This document shows positions 22,526 through 33,967 of a DNA stretch of 64,000 nucleotides, piece by piece. Below the pieces are notes generated by a model. The model was not told where the DNA came from, ran no database searches, and worked only from the letters and a program-made list of their open reading frames with translations. The stretch covers positions 483,374-547,373 of the forward strand of contig CAJNDS010002098.1 in assembly GCA_905221605.1 (NCBI GenBank), written 5' to 3'. Positions within the stretch are counted from its first letter, which is position 1. Each line of letters opens with the position of its first letter. This DNA is from Symbiodinium natans (Eukaryota; Sar; Dinophyceae; Suessiales; Symbiodiniaceae). Position numbers and translations under genes: made by a program.

Positions 22526-22921
22526 CTAACTGTAAAAGGCGAGGCCTGCTACCCAACAGTTATGCTGAACCACATCGCACGACAAGTCAGGAGCCCTGCG
22601 CTGCCGCATTCTTCTCCTGACAGGCCACGAACGGCAGAGATGTTCGAAAGGGAGAAAGAGCTTTGAAGGACTTCCGTCTTCATTGTATCGCAATAACGGC
22701 TGACTGAGGGATTTGCGCGCACGGGCTTGGGGATTGAGAAGGCTGAGGTTGTGATAGAGTGCAAATTCATGGTCGGGATGCAACTCTGTCTCTGACACCT
22801 GTCGCGAAAAACGCTCTCTCGTACCTGGGTTCAGATAAGGATAGCGCGCAGGAAGGGCATGATATGCTTGAGCTACAGGCACATTTGCGGAGGCATCAAA
22901 AAGTACTGCGAGCTTGGGCAA
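22526..22921 (-). CDS. Unidentified coding fragment
   Basis: A 131-codon frame on the minus strand. It contains PKLAVLFDASANVPVAQAYH and a basic C-terminal half. No repeats and no recognised domain. Collinear with the fragments at 20.5-24.1 kb. Confidence 0.4.
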   Translation of the reverse strand: MPKLAVLFDASANVPVAQAYHALPARYPYLNPGTRERFSRQVSETELHPDHEFALYHNLSLLNPQARARKSLSQPLLRYNEDGSPSKLFLPFEHLCRSWPVRRRMRQRRAPDLSCDVVQHNCWVAGLAFYS

Positions 22922-23494
22922 TCGAACCTCCTGAGCCCTTAACAGCTAAGGGGGCCCAAATAAACTCCTCCATCCGAAACGAACACTCGAAGGCCCCGAC
23001 GAAAAGCCCTACGAACTTGAAACGGAGCCTCCTCGTCAGGAGCAGAGACTTCACTAACTTCGGAGAGAGGGCTCATCGGGTCCTGGACCACGTGCGCTCC
23101 CGGCTTTTGACTTGTACTTGCTGTTTTTGGGGCTCCTTATCGGATTCATGTAGGGGTCTGGAATGGTCTGGAGCTGATCCTGTGGTGTTGCTCGTGGTGG
23201 CTGCGGCTAAAAAACAGTGGCTCCCTAAACTTCTTGAAAATACGGGAGAATCTCCCTACAGTTGTGGCAGTTATCCTCCAACGCCCCAATCCTCGAATGA
23301 GAAACGCAGGAGAAGCATCAGAGTACCAGAAAACATAGGTCTCAGCCCTGCAGGCCTCGAACCTCTCAAGCCTTCCAGCCCTCTGAAAGACCTGCAATGA
23401 TCATTAAAACCCTTCAAAGATTCCGCAGGGGAACGCAATTCATTCATGCATCCCGTCTTGAACAAACAGCAACCCCCACGCAAACCTCCTCAGC

Positions 23495-24073
23495 CTATTT
23501 GAGCTGGAAGCATGCAAATACTAAACCCTCCCTGATCCTGACACTGGACGCAACTCCACACACAGCCCTAGAAACCCTGTGCCTGCCTTGAAACTTACAA
23601 ACTTGGGGGCAGATGCACAATACGCATCTAGGGGAGCATCCAGAGATCATCTGTGGAGGGCATCTCTGAACAGACGTGTGCCAACCGTAACGCCGCAACG
23701 CGTTAATGAACGGAGAGTGCTCTACCTCAGTGCACTCCCAGTGCGCTACACTGCCGCCACTGAGGGCTACGCACTGCTCCCCTGGCTGGGCCTCGGCCGC
23801 GGCCTCGCCAGCCTCGGCTTTCACCGCTGCGGGCGGGGGCGCCTGGAGCAGAGCAGAGGCAAAGTATCCCTGTAGAGCGCCCGCCCAGAGAAAGCCGCAA
23901 AGAACCCGGCAAAGTGCTGCACCCTGGATCGCCCATCCAGGTCTGGTTCTGAACCGACATCGGCCCTCAAACTGCAACGCTATGCCCTGAGCCAAAGAAC
24001 CTGTGGTAAGGGGCCCTTCCCATAATCTTCCGGCATGGGCCTTTCTCGGATCGCGATCGCCCGCGCCCGACAC
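23495..24073 (-). CDS. Unidentified protein with one hydrophobic segment
   Basis: A 192-codon frame. After a basic start comes a hydrophobic stretch (LCRVLCGFLWAGALQGYFA, about residues 55-75) and then an Ala/Glu/Pro-rich part (KAEAGEAAAEAQ). This looks like an N-terminal or membrane-anchoring exon. The 3' part past about 23.7 kb may be intron. Confidence 0.4.
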   Translation of the reverse strand: MSGAGDRDPRKAHAGRLWEGPLTTGSLAQGIALQFEGRCRFRTRPGWAIQGAALCRVLCGFLWAGALQGYFASALLQAPPPAAVKAEAGEAAAEAQPGEQCVALSGGSVAHWECTEVEHSPFINALRRYGWHTSVQRCPPQMISGCSPRCVLCICPQVCKFQGRHRVSRAVCGVASSVRIREGLVFACFQLK

Positions 24074-24428
24074 TTCACCTTAAGTAAAGTCTCACGTAGG
24101 TTCTGCTGAGATTGTTGTGAGCTCCGCAGGCTTGCGTTTTGTGGGACTCAAGATTGGGGGGGGGGGGGGGATGTGTCTGATTGGGGTGCTTCATAGTCCA
24201 GGTACCGAGACAACGTGGCGCAAGGGTCGGTGTAGAGGGTTTGGTTCTTCATTTCCATGTAAGAGTCTGCACCTCACCCGATCCAAGAGTGCATCCCGAA
24301 ACCGAAAGCCAGTCGACCATAGCGATCCATGGCACACGGCCCTGAAGCTGCTACAAGCTTTCGACATCGACTCGAAGGGCTTATGAGGGGGTCATACTGT
24401 CAGCCTCCTGGATCTCCTGCGGCGAGCC

Positions 24429-24540
24429 TGGGTTTAGGGATTTTAGGATTTTAGGGTTTAGGGTTTAGGGTTTAGGGTTTAGGGTTTAGGGTTTAAGGTT
24501 TAGGGTTTAGGGTTTAGGGTTTAGGGTTGAGGGTGTAGGG
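24429..24540 (+). repeat. TTTAGGG array
   Basis: About fourteen units. Confidence 0.95.
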
Positions 24541-24812
24541 CCGCTTCCAGCTCAGGATCGCACTCACAGGGCTCAACGGCTCCTGCTGAAATCTTCCAAG
24601 ACAGCTTAGGGCTTTGGCGCTACGTGAGCCGGCCTTCGGGCATTCTGATAAGGTATGGGGGAGGGCTTTAGGGCTTTAGGGCTTAGGGGCGTGTTAAGTC
24701 TGCGGTCCAGTGCCAAGCCTAGAAGCCTAACCGGCCTAACCTTAACCCTCCATTCTACACTGCTAGAAGCCTGGGGGAACTTTGTGAGAAGCGTAGAGTA
24801 GCTCGGAGATTG

Positions 24813-24998
24813 TCAGTGAAGAGCTTGCGCCTGAAGTTGTTTGATTCTCTCCTCGCCTATTTCTCCCTGACTGTTTAGCGTTTCCGTTTCTTCCGCCCTG
24901 AGCCTTCTCCCCCCCAAACTGCACTCAACAGACGCCTCGGCCTTCACAGCCGACTCCACAGCTGCTGCCTGCCGAGGGCAGGGAACATGGTGCAGCAC
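24813..24998 (-). CDS. Charged coding exon, unidentified
   Basis: Frame with AAAVESAVKAEASVECS followed by an Arg/Glu-rich region ending GEIGEERIKQLQAQA. Helix-forming composition. Function unknown. Confidence 0.4.
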   Translation of the reverse strand: MLHHVPCPRQAAAVESAVKAEASVECSLGGRRLRAEETETLNSQGEIGEERIKQLQAQALH

Positions 24999-26271
24999 TA
25001 ACTTCTGGTTTCGGGCAAAAAAAATTCAGGGGTTCTGCTTGGTCTACCGGACTTGAGTTTCTCGACAGTGAGGTTACGGCGCCTGCAAGTGTCACGGCTT
25101 CATATTTGGGAGGGTCCTCCGAAACACAAGCAACAAATTGCTCGCTGACTGAAGCTCGTATGGATTGACTGCCAGAGGGCCCAAGGCGTCTTCGTGCTAC
25201 CTGGGCGCTTTAAGCATGTTTTGCTGCTCTCGGGTCTCCAGAGCGCAAAGAGTGTTGCCGAATTACGCTTTCTTGTGTAGAAAATACACGAATCGGCTTC
25301 TTGCGCTGTACCCTTTCTCAGGCGTGGCGATGGTGGTTTGGATCGATTTTGGCCAACATCTCCAACGCCAACACAAGTAAGGTTCAAGCTGCACAGAACT
25401 CTCGGGGGAGAGCGCGACGCACAGCCACTCTGCCAGCAGTTGCTTATCAGATTGAAAACGCCACATCCCCAGTGCTGAAGCCATTCTGGGCTTTTTGTGG
25501 CCCTAAGCTCAAACCCTCAGTTTGCGGACCTTGACCCCCCGAAATCGAAAACCCGATTACCCAAAACAAAGATGGAACTCCAGAGTCAAGCAAATGCCTG
25601 CAACACCAATTCATTCGCGATGGCTCAACCTGCACTCAGAGCGCCCAAACTTTCTACTACCCTAAACCTTGGACACAAACAGACGGCAGAGGGGGCCTTT
25701 CGCGGTTTCGTGGGAGCTGCCTGACAGACGAGGGAAGCCCTGGATTTAACAGGCGGCAGAGCTTGTACTCGTTTAAGCTGAGGTGTTGGCAGTTTGGTGT
25801 TCAGGTGGGTTTGGAGTTCAAGCTTTCGGAATTACGGCCTAAAGTTTAGGGCTTAGGATTGTGGGATTGACGTTCCCGTTACAGAGATCAAAACTAGCCC
25901 GTGCAGAAGTACCAGCGAATGAAGTCAGAGGGTCTTGTGCCCCACGTCGTCACGCAGATTCTCTCGCGCCACTTTTGCCATACCAATTTTTCATGGTAGT
26001 GGTGACTTGCAGAGCTGCAGACTCCAGTAACAATGCAGCATGAGATCGTATCCTACGTGTGCATATGCAAGATCCCAAAAAACGAGATACCGGAGTCCGT
26101 GTGGGAGAGAAATATGGACGATTTGCATCTTTGAAGCATAAGCTTTTCAAGGTTACAACGCCCAAAGATGCCAGAACAGGAAAAGCCCCGCAGAGTTGTT
26201 GATGTTTCTTCTGAGACAAACGCAGCACATTAACTCTTCAACGAGCACACGAAACAAAACAAAAAGCGTAC

Positions 26272-26346
26272 CGGCGTCTCCGGCCTCGGCTTCCGTAATT
26301 TCGGTCTTCACTCTCGGCCTCGGCTCTGGAGCCGCGCATGAGGCTT
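26272..26346 (-). CDS. Candidate exon beside an inverted-repeat element
   Basis: Acceptor GGGCACAG and donor GTACGC frame a 75-bp exon reading EASCAAPEPRPRVKTEIT then EAEAGDA. An element with 25-bp inverted ends stops 14 bases upstream of the acceptor, so it lies wholly in the intron. Confidence 0.45.
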
Positions 26347-26356
26347 CTGTGCCCTT

Positions 26357-26462
26357 CACTGGGTGGCTGTCAAAATTATGGTCCCTGTTTGGATCCCTAT
26401 TGTAATACGGCACCTAATATTTGGGGTGTCCAAGAGGGGACCCTAATTTTGACAACTACCCA
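26357..26462. mobile_element. Family C-like element with 25-bp inverted ends
   Basis: Left GGGTGGCTGTCAAAATTATG, right CCTAATTTTGACAACTACCC; inner AATATTTGGGGTG. Adjacent to the exon at 26272-26346. Confidence 0.75.
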
Positions 26463-26744
26463 ACTTTCAAAAGGCGATTTCACGGAGAGCTTCACAATGG
26501 CTCGTAAGGGGGCTGGGTGTCTTTAGGGGCTTGGCATAAGGTTTTCAGGAGTCTGTGGATTACAGGGCGTGGCCTGCATCTCTCCCGGAGCAAAACCACG
26601 CATGCAATACTTTCAGTGCAAGGCAACGGCCCAGGATCCTCGGCCCTCCAACGGCCCTCAACGGCCCCTCAACCAAACCACACCCGCTAGGGGTTTAGGG
26701 CTTCAGGGGTTTAGGGGCTTAAGGGGTTTTTAGGGTCTCCGAGC

Positions 26745-26817
26745 CCCGGGCACGGGCAGCTTCTGCTTTGGCGCCTTACCCGTGGGGAGCCCGGGCTCAC
26801 CGGATGCGGGGACCTCG
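26745..26817 (-). CDS. Candidate Pro/Gly/Lys-rich exon
   Basis: Reads VPASGEPGLPTGKAPKQK; a GTAAGG donor lies inside at about 26778, so the exon may end there. Linker-like composition. Confidence 0.35.
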
Positions 26818-26874
26818 CTTGCGCATTGGGGCCCTGATAGGCTGACAGGGAGCCAACAAAAGAGGTCGAATAAC

Positions 26875-26966
26875 ATGGGTCGGAATAATTTCTAATAGTA
26901 TTCCCTTATGGTCCCTTTTATCATCATACTAGAACCCTATTCTAACTATTGTGGCCCTATATTATG
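26875..26966. mobile_element. Family B element, copy 2 (inverted)
   Basis: Reverse orientation: GGGTCGGAATAATTTCTAAT near the start, ATTCTAACTATTGTGGCCC near the end. Confidence 0.7.
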
Positions 26967-27585
26967 ACTCCTGGGGCGAAGTCCAATACCCTCGGGTCTC
27001 AACTTCCGTGCTGAAAAAAGTTGGGAGGGCACCTTGGGATCTGGACCCGTTGGGTTCCTGCAGTCTAACCACCCAAAAGAAACCTGTTGAAGCCCAATGT
27101 CCAAGCCACAGCAACATGTGACGTAGCTTCGATGGCCGAAGATCAGCATGCTCTACGGAGAGCTGTGATTGCAGCCGTTGCAGCTGAGCCCGAATCAGTT
27201 ATCACAAGATCCAAGCTTCAAGTGCGCACTTTGAAGCACACAGCCGCTTCTTTGCTTGGGCTTACAAGTTAACAGCTTCTCAGCCTCCGCAACCCATGAA
27301 GTCAAGATGGCGGCAAAAGGCTTCCGGGGAGTCATGACAAAGGGGCCCAGTGGCTTGCTGGAAGAGACTCTAAATCCCATATCCTCCTCTTCAAAGCCCC
27401 TTTTTGCCTTCTTAAGCCCCTGGACGTTTCTTGCACAAAATGCTCTTCCACAAACTTGCAGAAAGGACTGGGGCAGCGGCTGCCTTCACAGGAGCCTGGC
27501 CGTTCAGGGGGCTTGGGCTCGATTTCGGGGAGCTTCGGGGGCTTGGGCTGCCGCCATTTAGTAATTAGAGCCCCCAGAAAGCCGC

Positions 27586-27646
27586 CTCGCCCCGCGCCAC
27601 GGCCGCGGACACAATCGCCACGGAATCCTGGTATGCCACGCGGTAC
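27586..27646 (-). CDS. Candidate exon
   Basis: After GCGAAAG it reads YRVAYQDSVAIVSAAVARGE and ends at a GC donor. Nearly all codons end in G or C. Helical; family unknown. Confidence 0.5.
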
Positions 27647-28611
27647 CTTTCGCAGGGCGGGGGGCCTTTGACATCTTTGAGCTTGCTCTGCGAGAGGGTG
27701 AGAGTGAGAGGTGTTTTTGTTGCCTTGGGGCTTGTCAGCCCTTTGGAGCTCTGGGTTTAGGGAAGCTTTGTTTTGCAGGCCAACAAAAAACACTTTTGCA
27801 CCAATGCATGACCCCCTCCCTGCCCTCCCCCCTTCATGCATCTGCTTCTATAAGCAAGAGTTCCCAAGCTTGGTGTCCGCAGCGCCTTCCCAAGGAACAG
27901 GCCCCGTCTGCCCGGAAGAGTCCGAAACTAAGCAAAGAGAATCTAACCCCCCCCCCCCCCCACCAAAAAAACAAACAGCCCAGAAACTTCGACCCCCCCT
28001 AAATACCCTCTCCAACTCACATGAAGAGGCCTACCGCCAGCACACCGACGGAGGGCACTCCCCGTTGGAGGGGTTGCCGTGCGGATTTCGTAGGCCTTGC
28101 ACTTGGGTTCAAGGCTCAGGTGTCTCTGGCACAGGGTCTCAGGCAGTTGTCGCCTTGGTACTTCTACTATGCTAGTGTCAACCCCAACCAGCGTGTGCGT
28201 GTGTGTGACATCTCGGAACATCTGAAAAAGAACCATGCTCACAGACGAAAGGCCCACCGCTCGAAGCGTGCAAGACCATGACGACGGCACATCGCAAGCA
28301 TCACTCGGGAGCACCATCCAAAGCCCAAAAGCACATTTCAAGAGGAGCATCTGCGCAGGAGCCTCTTGACTCTTGTCCCATGTAAAAAAAACTGCCGATA
28401 TCTGTACGTTATCTACAAAGACCACACCGGGCAGGGCTTCTGGCACGTGTCAAACCCATTGAAATCCTCAGCCAGCTCAGGCTCCTGATGCCCTCCACTG
28501 AGTCTACTGAGTGGAAATGTATCCTCGGCCTGATTTCGAATACCAAGCTGGTCTCGACCCGAACACGAGAACCGCTAAACCGCTCAATGCCCTTAAGCCG
28601 TTCTTAAACCC

Positions 28612-28700
28612 TCTTCAGCCTGGACTTCAAACGGACCCTCCCATTCATGACAGCCCCCAGCACATCGCTGAGGGCTTCTGCCGGTGTTTTTTCAAAGGTT
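28612..28700 (-). CDS. Candidate exon
   Basis: Reads EALSDVLGAVMNGRVRL after an ACCGGCAG acceptor-like site. Protein-like; not identified. Confidence 0.35.
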
Positions 28701-29010
28701 AAGACCAATTGATACCCGAGTGAATTGAGTGGCCTGCAGAATGGAGCCACAACATGGAGTTTGTGCGCAAACTCTTGACAGATCCCTAAACCCAAAACCC
28801 TTCAAGCCCTCCCTAAGCGAACCAGAGGGAGGGATGTTGCCATCCAGCTCCTGCTCCACAAGTCCACAAGTCACCATCCCAGGCCTATCGCGTCGTTCTC
28901 TTGGAGGATGGTCCACTCGCCTTTCTTCAACGCCTTTCGCAGCTTATAATAAGGCTTTCTTAGATTTAACTCTGCTCTCTCTTTTATTGTTGTTTATTAT
29001 TTTTTTGTTT

Positions 29011-29032
29011 GGGGGGGGGGGGGGGGGGGGGG
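29011..29032 (+). repeat. Poly-G tract (22)
   Basis: Uninterrupted G run; similar runs occur at 1471, 24157, 40398 and, as C, at 27946 and 62270. Lengths may be assembly-sensitive. Confidence 0.9.
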
Positions 29033-29079
29033 GTCAAGGCTTCCAAGTGGTCGTCAAACGCAATGACAACCTTTTCATC

Positions 29080-29146
29080 TGCAAACGGCATCTGCTACAT
29101 GGCAAGCATTTGCGGCCTCCGAGCTGTCTCCTTCAGCTAGAACCCT
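29080..29146 (-). CDS. Candidate exon
   Basis: Reads LAEGDSSEAANACHVADAVC. Just downstream of the FHA exon and possibly of the same gene. Weak. Confidence 0.25.
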
Positions 29147-29273
29147 CAACTCCGAGTCACCCGAAACCTCGAAGACCTCGATGTTACCCTCGGGGAGGAG
29201 CACGGTTTCTTAGGGGTAGAGCAAGCCTGGGAAGTCCTGATCGACGTTCGGCTCTCTTAGACTTGGCCGGCTT

Positions 29274-29394
29274 TGGGGTTTGGGGTTTAGGGTTTCGGGT
29301 TTCGGGTTTCGGGTTTAGGGTTTCGGGTTTCGGGTTTCGGGTTAGGGTTTGGGGTTTAGGGGGTAGGGGTTAGGGGTTAGAGGTTAGGGGGTTA
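29274..29394 (+). repeat. TTTCGGG variant array
   Basis: Blocks of TTTCGGG between TTTAGGG and TTAGGGG units. Confidence 0.9.
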
Positions 29395-29404
29395 CATAGG
29401 TTCC

Positions 29405-29472
29405 TTCGCCCTCAGCACATGTGCGTCTCGCAGCGCCTTTCCGTTCACGAAGGTCCCGAAAGTCGATGAATC
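29405..29472 (-). CDS. FHA-domain exon
   Basis: After GGGCGCAG it reads DSSTFGTFVNGKALRDAHVL. FHA domains bind phosphothreonine peptides, and their signature is a D..STxGTxVNG core followed by a basic loop and L..G. Here STFGTFVNG is intact. The exon sits next to an F-family element flanked by an 8-bp duplication. The N-terminal half of the domain (GR..., SR.H) was not found. The most likely reading is an FHA protein gene in the 34-27 kb region. Confidence 0.6.
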
Positions 29473-29487
29473 CTGCGCCCGGCAGCT

Positions 29488-29598
29488 CAACCTACTTAAT
29501 CCCCTCCCCGAATAAAAACCCCCCCCCCCACCCCCTAACATTAAGAACCCCCAATATACTATAATATAACTATACTTAAAGGGGAGGATCATAGATTG
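29488..29598. mobile_element. Family F element, copy 1, 8-bp target duplication
   Basis: Begins CAACCTACTTAATCCCCTCC, ends GGGGAGGATCATAGATTG, with CGGCAGCT on both sides (29480-29487, 29599-29606). Shares ATATACTATAATATAACTAT with copy 2. It sits beside the FHA exon. Confidence 0.8.
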
Positions 29599-29789
29599 CG
29601 GCAGCTTCTGCTTGATTTGTGCTGTTTAGGCTTTAGGGTTTTAGGGTTGGAGGTTTAGGGTTCAGGGCTTTCGGGTTTAGGGGTTCTGCCTTGCTTTGCC
29701 TTTCTTTTCAGGGGGCGGAGGAGGGGCTTGGTGGCTGTGAGGCTTCGGAGCTTCAGGCTTGTTGGCTTTCGGGTTTCGCAGCTTCTTCT

Positions 29790-29925
29790 CAAGCCCATCA
29801 TGCGAGCATTGTTTTGCAAATGGGAGCCATCAATACACATTCTTTCAAAGCCCGCATGAACGCTTTCCAAAGCCATCATACGAGCATTGCGTTTGCAAAT
29901 GGAAAGGCTGTGCCCCACCCAACTC
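29790..29925 (+). repeat. Diverged tandem duplication of about 75 bp
   Basis: GCCCATCATGCGAGCATTG...TTTGCAAATGGGA is repeated as GCCATCATACGAGCATTG...TTTGCAAATGGAA. Confidence 0.65.
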
Positions 29926-30489
29926 TCTCGCTCTTTTAAGGCGTTCAAGCTTGCTTCAAAGCACATATCAACCCTTTCCAACCCACGATGCAAGCGTTGT
30001 GCCTGCCCTTGACCGCACCGGAGGGGGGGGTTGTGCTTGACAGCACCAGGCTGGGGCTGTGCTTGACAACACCGCATGCGCAGTGGGGCTTGACAAAACC
30101 TACCCTACCTCCACACTGCGATGAAGAACCCTACCTCACGCACAACAACGTCGAAAGACCTAGGGTACTTAACACCACACTACTCAGTACCTCTAAACCC
30201 GACCTAATGCCACACCACGGCAAAAAACCCTCCCTTGCAAACATCCCACTGATTCAACAAAGCGGTCGCGTCAAGGGCATCCCCCTACAATAAACATAGT
30301 CAACCCACACTTCCTGATAAATCCGACAGAGCAGACAAACCCAGTATGGAGCCATCTGTGTATGTTGTACTTTTGTAGGAGCACCTCCATTTTGCAGGAA
30401 TGCCTCTATTTCCTCTAAACTTAAAAGGAAACTCCCCACCATTTTCATCATTTATCTTCCCAGGAACCCACCCCCACCGCCCACCCCCA

Positions 30490-30627
30490 TTCTCATTTGA
30501 CTGAGACTTTGCAGCTTCTTGGGATCTTCATCAGATGTGAATGGTTTTGGAGCTTGGGAGCTTCGGGGTCCTTGATGAAAACGCGACGCATGACCTCGCC
30601 ATCAGCCGCACCCTGTCCAGGAACAAG
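30490..30627 (-). CDS. Candidate exon
   Basis: Reads GAADGEVMRRVFIKDPEAPK and ends in a basic stretch and stop. Could belong to the FHA gene. Boundaries uncertain. Confidence 0.35.
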
Positions 30628-30863
30628 CACTACACTGCACAACACAAGATTGCGCAGGAGTCTGAGTTTGTAATGCTTTTCTTTGGCTTCCGTTTTCAAT
30701 CCATCTTCTGTCCCTCGAGTCTCCAAACCCTTGAAACCCGAGCGCTCTCCTTCACTACACGCTAGTCCGACTCAAACGAAGTGAACTCTTGAAATGTTTG
30801 GGCTTTGGTTCGGGCTCAAGGAAGCTTCTGGATTCCAGCAGAAACGCACGGACACACCGTGTT

Positions 30864-30865
<2 letters not shown>

Positions 30866-30920
<55 letters not shown>

Positions 30921-30928
30921 CACCTACA

Positions 30929-31015
<87 letters not shown>
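30866..31015 (+). repeat. (CGCA)n then (CA)n microsatellite
   Basis: About 13 CGCA units followed by about 45 CA units. Confidence 0.95.
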
Positions 31016-31018
<3 letters not shown>

Positions 31019-31438
31019 CAAAACACCCTCTGGCCAGCCTTCCGCTTGCAGGTCCGCAGAGTCAGCAGCGCATGATTCTGCGGGATGAGATTGGGCTTAC
31101 AAAGCAAGTTGAGAGAAGTTGAGGAAGCTGAGGGCTTCGGGGAACTGAGATATCAGACTTCGGCTTGGCCGCTCAAGGTCGTGCAGGGTTTTTGGAAATT
31201 TTGGGTGGTCTGCATGGCAAGCGCCTGGATTCTCTCACCCTGGTTGTGTCTAGTGAGTCTAGTGTGTTCAGGCCAGTAGATATGAAGGATGTGAATGGGA
31301 AAGCGCATGCGAAAGCTAATTGCTTAGAGGCTTCAAGCGCATCTCAGCAGATTTGTGCCGACTTTTGCAACGGCCTTCTGGGCCTGCTACAGGGCTGTCG
31401 GGGACAAGCTTCAACAAAGCTATCGGTTGATCCACTTT

Positions 31439-31526
31439 CCAGGGTTTAGGGTGTAGGGTGTAGGGTTTGGGGTTTAGGGTTTAGGGGTTAGGCTTAGGGG
31501 TTAGGGTTTAGGGTTTAGGGTTTAGG
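31439..31526 (+). repeat. TTTAGGG-type array
   Basis: About eleven units. Confidence 0.9.
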
Positions 31527-31529
31527 CAT

Positions 31530-33380
31530 CTACTTCGTGACTTCTCAACTTACAGGCTTACAGACATCAGTCATCGTCAGGATGCGGATGTTCGAGGAAC
31601 AGATGCTATTGTAGCACAGGCATGCAAAGGCGAACACACGCATTTACGGTTTGTGAACTTGGCGATGCTACCAAGCTCTCTAACTGTGGATCTGGGGCAG
31701 GGCTGCCATGGGGTTTCAACTGCAAGTTTCAGGTTTCGGCGTGCAACCATCCGCAACTACAAGAACAACTTGTTCGCCTTATAAGGCTTCAGAGCTGCCC
31801 TGAGCGTTGTGCTGTGCGCGTCTTTACAGCTTAAGGACAGGCTTCCCAAAGGCGGGGAGCTTTCTTTCAGTTTTTCTAAGCTTCCGAAGCTCCATCTAGT
31901 AGCTGGGTCATGAGGGGTGAGCCTTCGGCTCACCCCCTACTTAACGTATATTTTTTTACCTTACTCAGTTCACAGCTCTTGTAAAGGGAGCTTCGCTCCC
32001 TTTACAAGAGCTGGTCTTAGCTTTCTCTGCGCTTAATTTCTTAGGATTTTTACCTGAGTCAGGTAACTTCAGGAAAAGGCGAAGCAAGTAACCCATGCCT
32101 GAATCACAACCAACGTGCCTTGGAGATCTTCTTGTCGTTGAGCGGAATCTGGTTATTCTCCGCTCTTCCTGCGGAAGCAAGCGCTGAGGCAGCTTCTGCT
32201 GCATCTGAGGTCTAAATGTCAATTGGTAGCCTCGAGCAAGAACTGCTTCCAACAATAAACTTCCTCATGCAATTCGGCAACTGGCAGCTGCACTTGTGTG
32301 GAACAGCCATGTGCAGGGTGTGATTCTTCAGCAAGTGGCAAGTACCATGTCACTCTTAGGACCAAAACTTGTACAACTTGTCTTTGCGGTTCAGGATCTT
32401 GGGGAAGGCCCCCTCCAACCCCCAACCCCCACCCGTGCGCACCGACATGTTTTGCGTTAAAGGAACACAGCATGCAGCCGTAGAGGCTATTGAACGTGGA
32501 GTAGCAGATGCTTTCCATGCTGTATCAATGTGCGGCAATGGCAGACGCTGCATGCCCCTTGCGAACCAGTGTGTCACTTGCAAGTTGCTCCAGTGAAGAA
32601 GAATGCTCCACTGGTAAATGAACGCTGCGATGCCAAGCCAGAAGCAACATCTTGTTTTACAATTTTACAAGGTCTCTAGAACCATCACTGGGTTGGAGGT
32701 ACACACAGGTGCGTGCACTTTTGCCCCACCACGAACTGACCGTGTCTTCATGGGGCGGTGTCTGTCAGTCGTACCCAATCCTTTACAAGTGTGGAGTGCT
32801 CGAGCGTGTGGAGAATGGAGTCTTGACCGCATGCGCAGTGATTGTCCGTACACGCATAATGCACACACGCACACACACCAACAAAAAAAATCAAAGAAAT
32901 TTGAACACTGAGATGTCGGCCAACAGATACCGAAGAATTGGATTGGCCTTGCACGGGCAGCACTTGAACAGGTTCGGCGCTACGTCGAGCTGAAGGTTTT
33001 AAGTAAGCATTTGGAGATTTTTGTGCCAGGTCTAAGTATCCAATGACCAGCAGAGCATGTCCCCAATCCTTCATCGGGGCACCCAGTCCCTGGGCCCAGA
33101 AACGCCCTGGTGTTGGACTGCAAACCAAGAATCTTGCTCAGGGGACGGGCTTCGAAGGGTGTCAGGGGTCGACATCTTGCAGGGTTTAGGGTTCGGGGCT
33201 TCAGGGTGTAGGGCTCAGGGTTTAGGGCGGTTTTTAATTTAGAAATGTGGGCAAAAGACGCTCTGCGCCAACTTATTCGTTTTAGGATGCCAGGGTCGAC
33301 TTTTGCTCCGTTGCTTTTCAGTCTAATTTCTTCCTATTCAAATGTATTCTAGTATAGCATCTTCTTGTTACATTCTTCTT
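31530..33380. other. Mixed region around the hairpin cluster
   Basis: Several short protein-like stretches (for example ELLPTINFLMQFGNWQLHLC near 32.24 kb) on both strands, none decisive. Confidence 0.3.
31879..32163. other. Cluster of five hairpins
   Basis: AGCTTCCGAAGCT (31880-31892). GGGGTGAGCC-TTC-GGCTCACCCC (31914-31936). A perfect 19-bp stem CAGCTCTTGTAAAGGGAGC with TTC loop (31973-32013). TTACCTGAGTCAGGTAA (32050-32066). GAGCGGA...TCCGCTC (32138-32163). The spacers are AT-rich. Confidence 0.85.
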
Positions 33381-33916
33381 ATCTTAGTATATGAAATTGT
33401 ACCGTTATGTTACCACCTCGGTGCAGACCTTTCTTTCTCCCAAGAGCCTTGGACTTGCTTTTTCGAGTCTAGGTACATCTCGTGTGGTTTGCGCCCCGAG
33501 CGGCAATGTGCAGCCCCCTAACTTAATCCCTGTTCCCCTAGGAAGAAAAAAGGATCCTTTTTGTTTATATATAAGAAAGCCCATAACCCAAAAAGTAAAA
33601 ATGATCCCTAACACTGATCTAGCTAAAGTCCCAAAGCCTGGGCCCTTCACCCGAAATCCTACACAAATGCCCCGAAGTCGCAACCTGTTCAAGGCCCACA
33701 GCAATGCAAACACGCCGAGAGCCCCTTGATGGACACACGATGGCCACGCATTAAGTTCAAATCCATCTCTCTTCATGCGATTGAATCCAGCATTCACACG
33801 GGGCAGGAGCCCTTTGGAAAAACCTCCCTGTTCTATCCGTAGCAGACCGAGCTTCAAATCTGATGCTTTCGACAACAAGTTGCTGCGCACTTGCTAGACT
33901 GGCCTATATACACCAC

Positions 33917-33967
33917 CAAGTTCCTCCAAGTTCCTCCAAGTTCCTCCAAGTTCCTCCAAGTTCCTCC
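33917..33967 (+). repeat. 10-bp tandem repeat (TTCCTCCAAG)5
   Basis: Five perfect units directly next to a candidate exon; in minus reading gives LEELGGTWRN repeats. Confidence 0.9.

Noticed and set aside
30755..31122. His/Thr- and Cys/Val-repeat frames
   Set aside because: CA and CGCA microsatellite.
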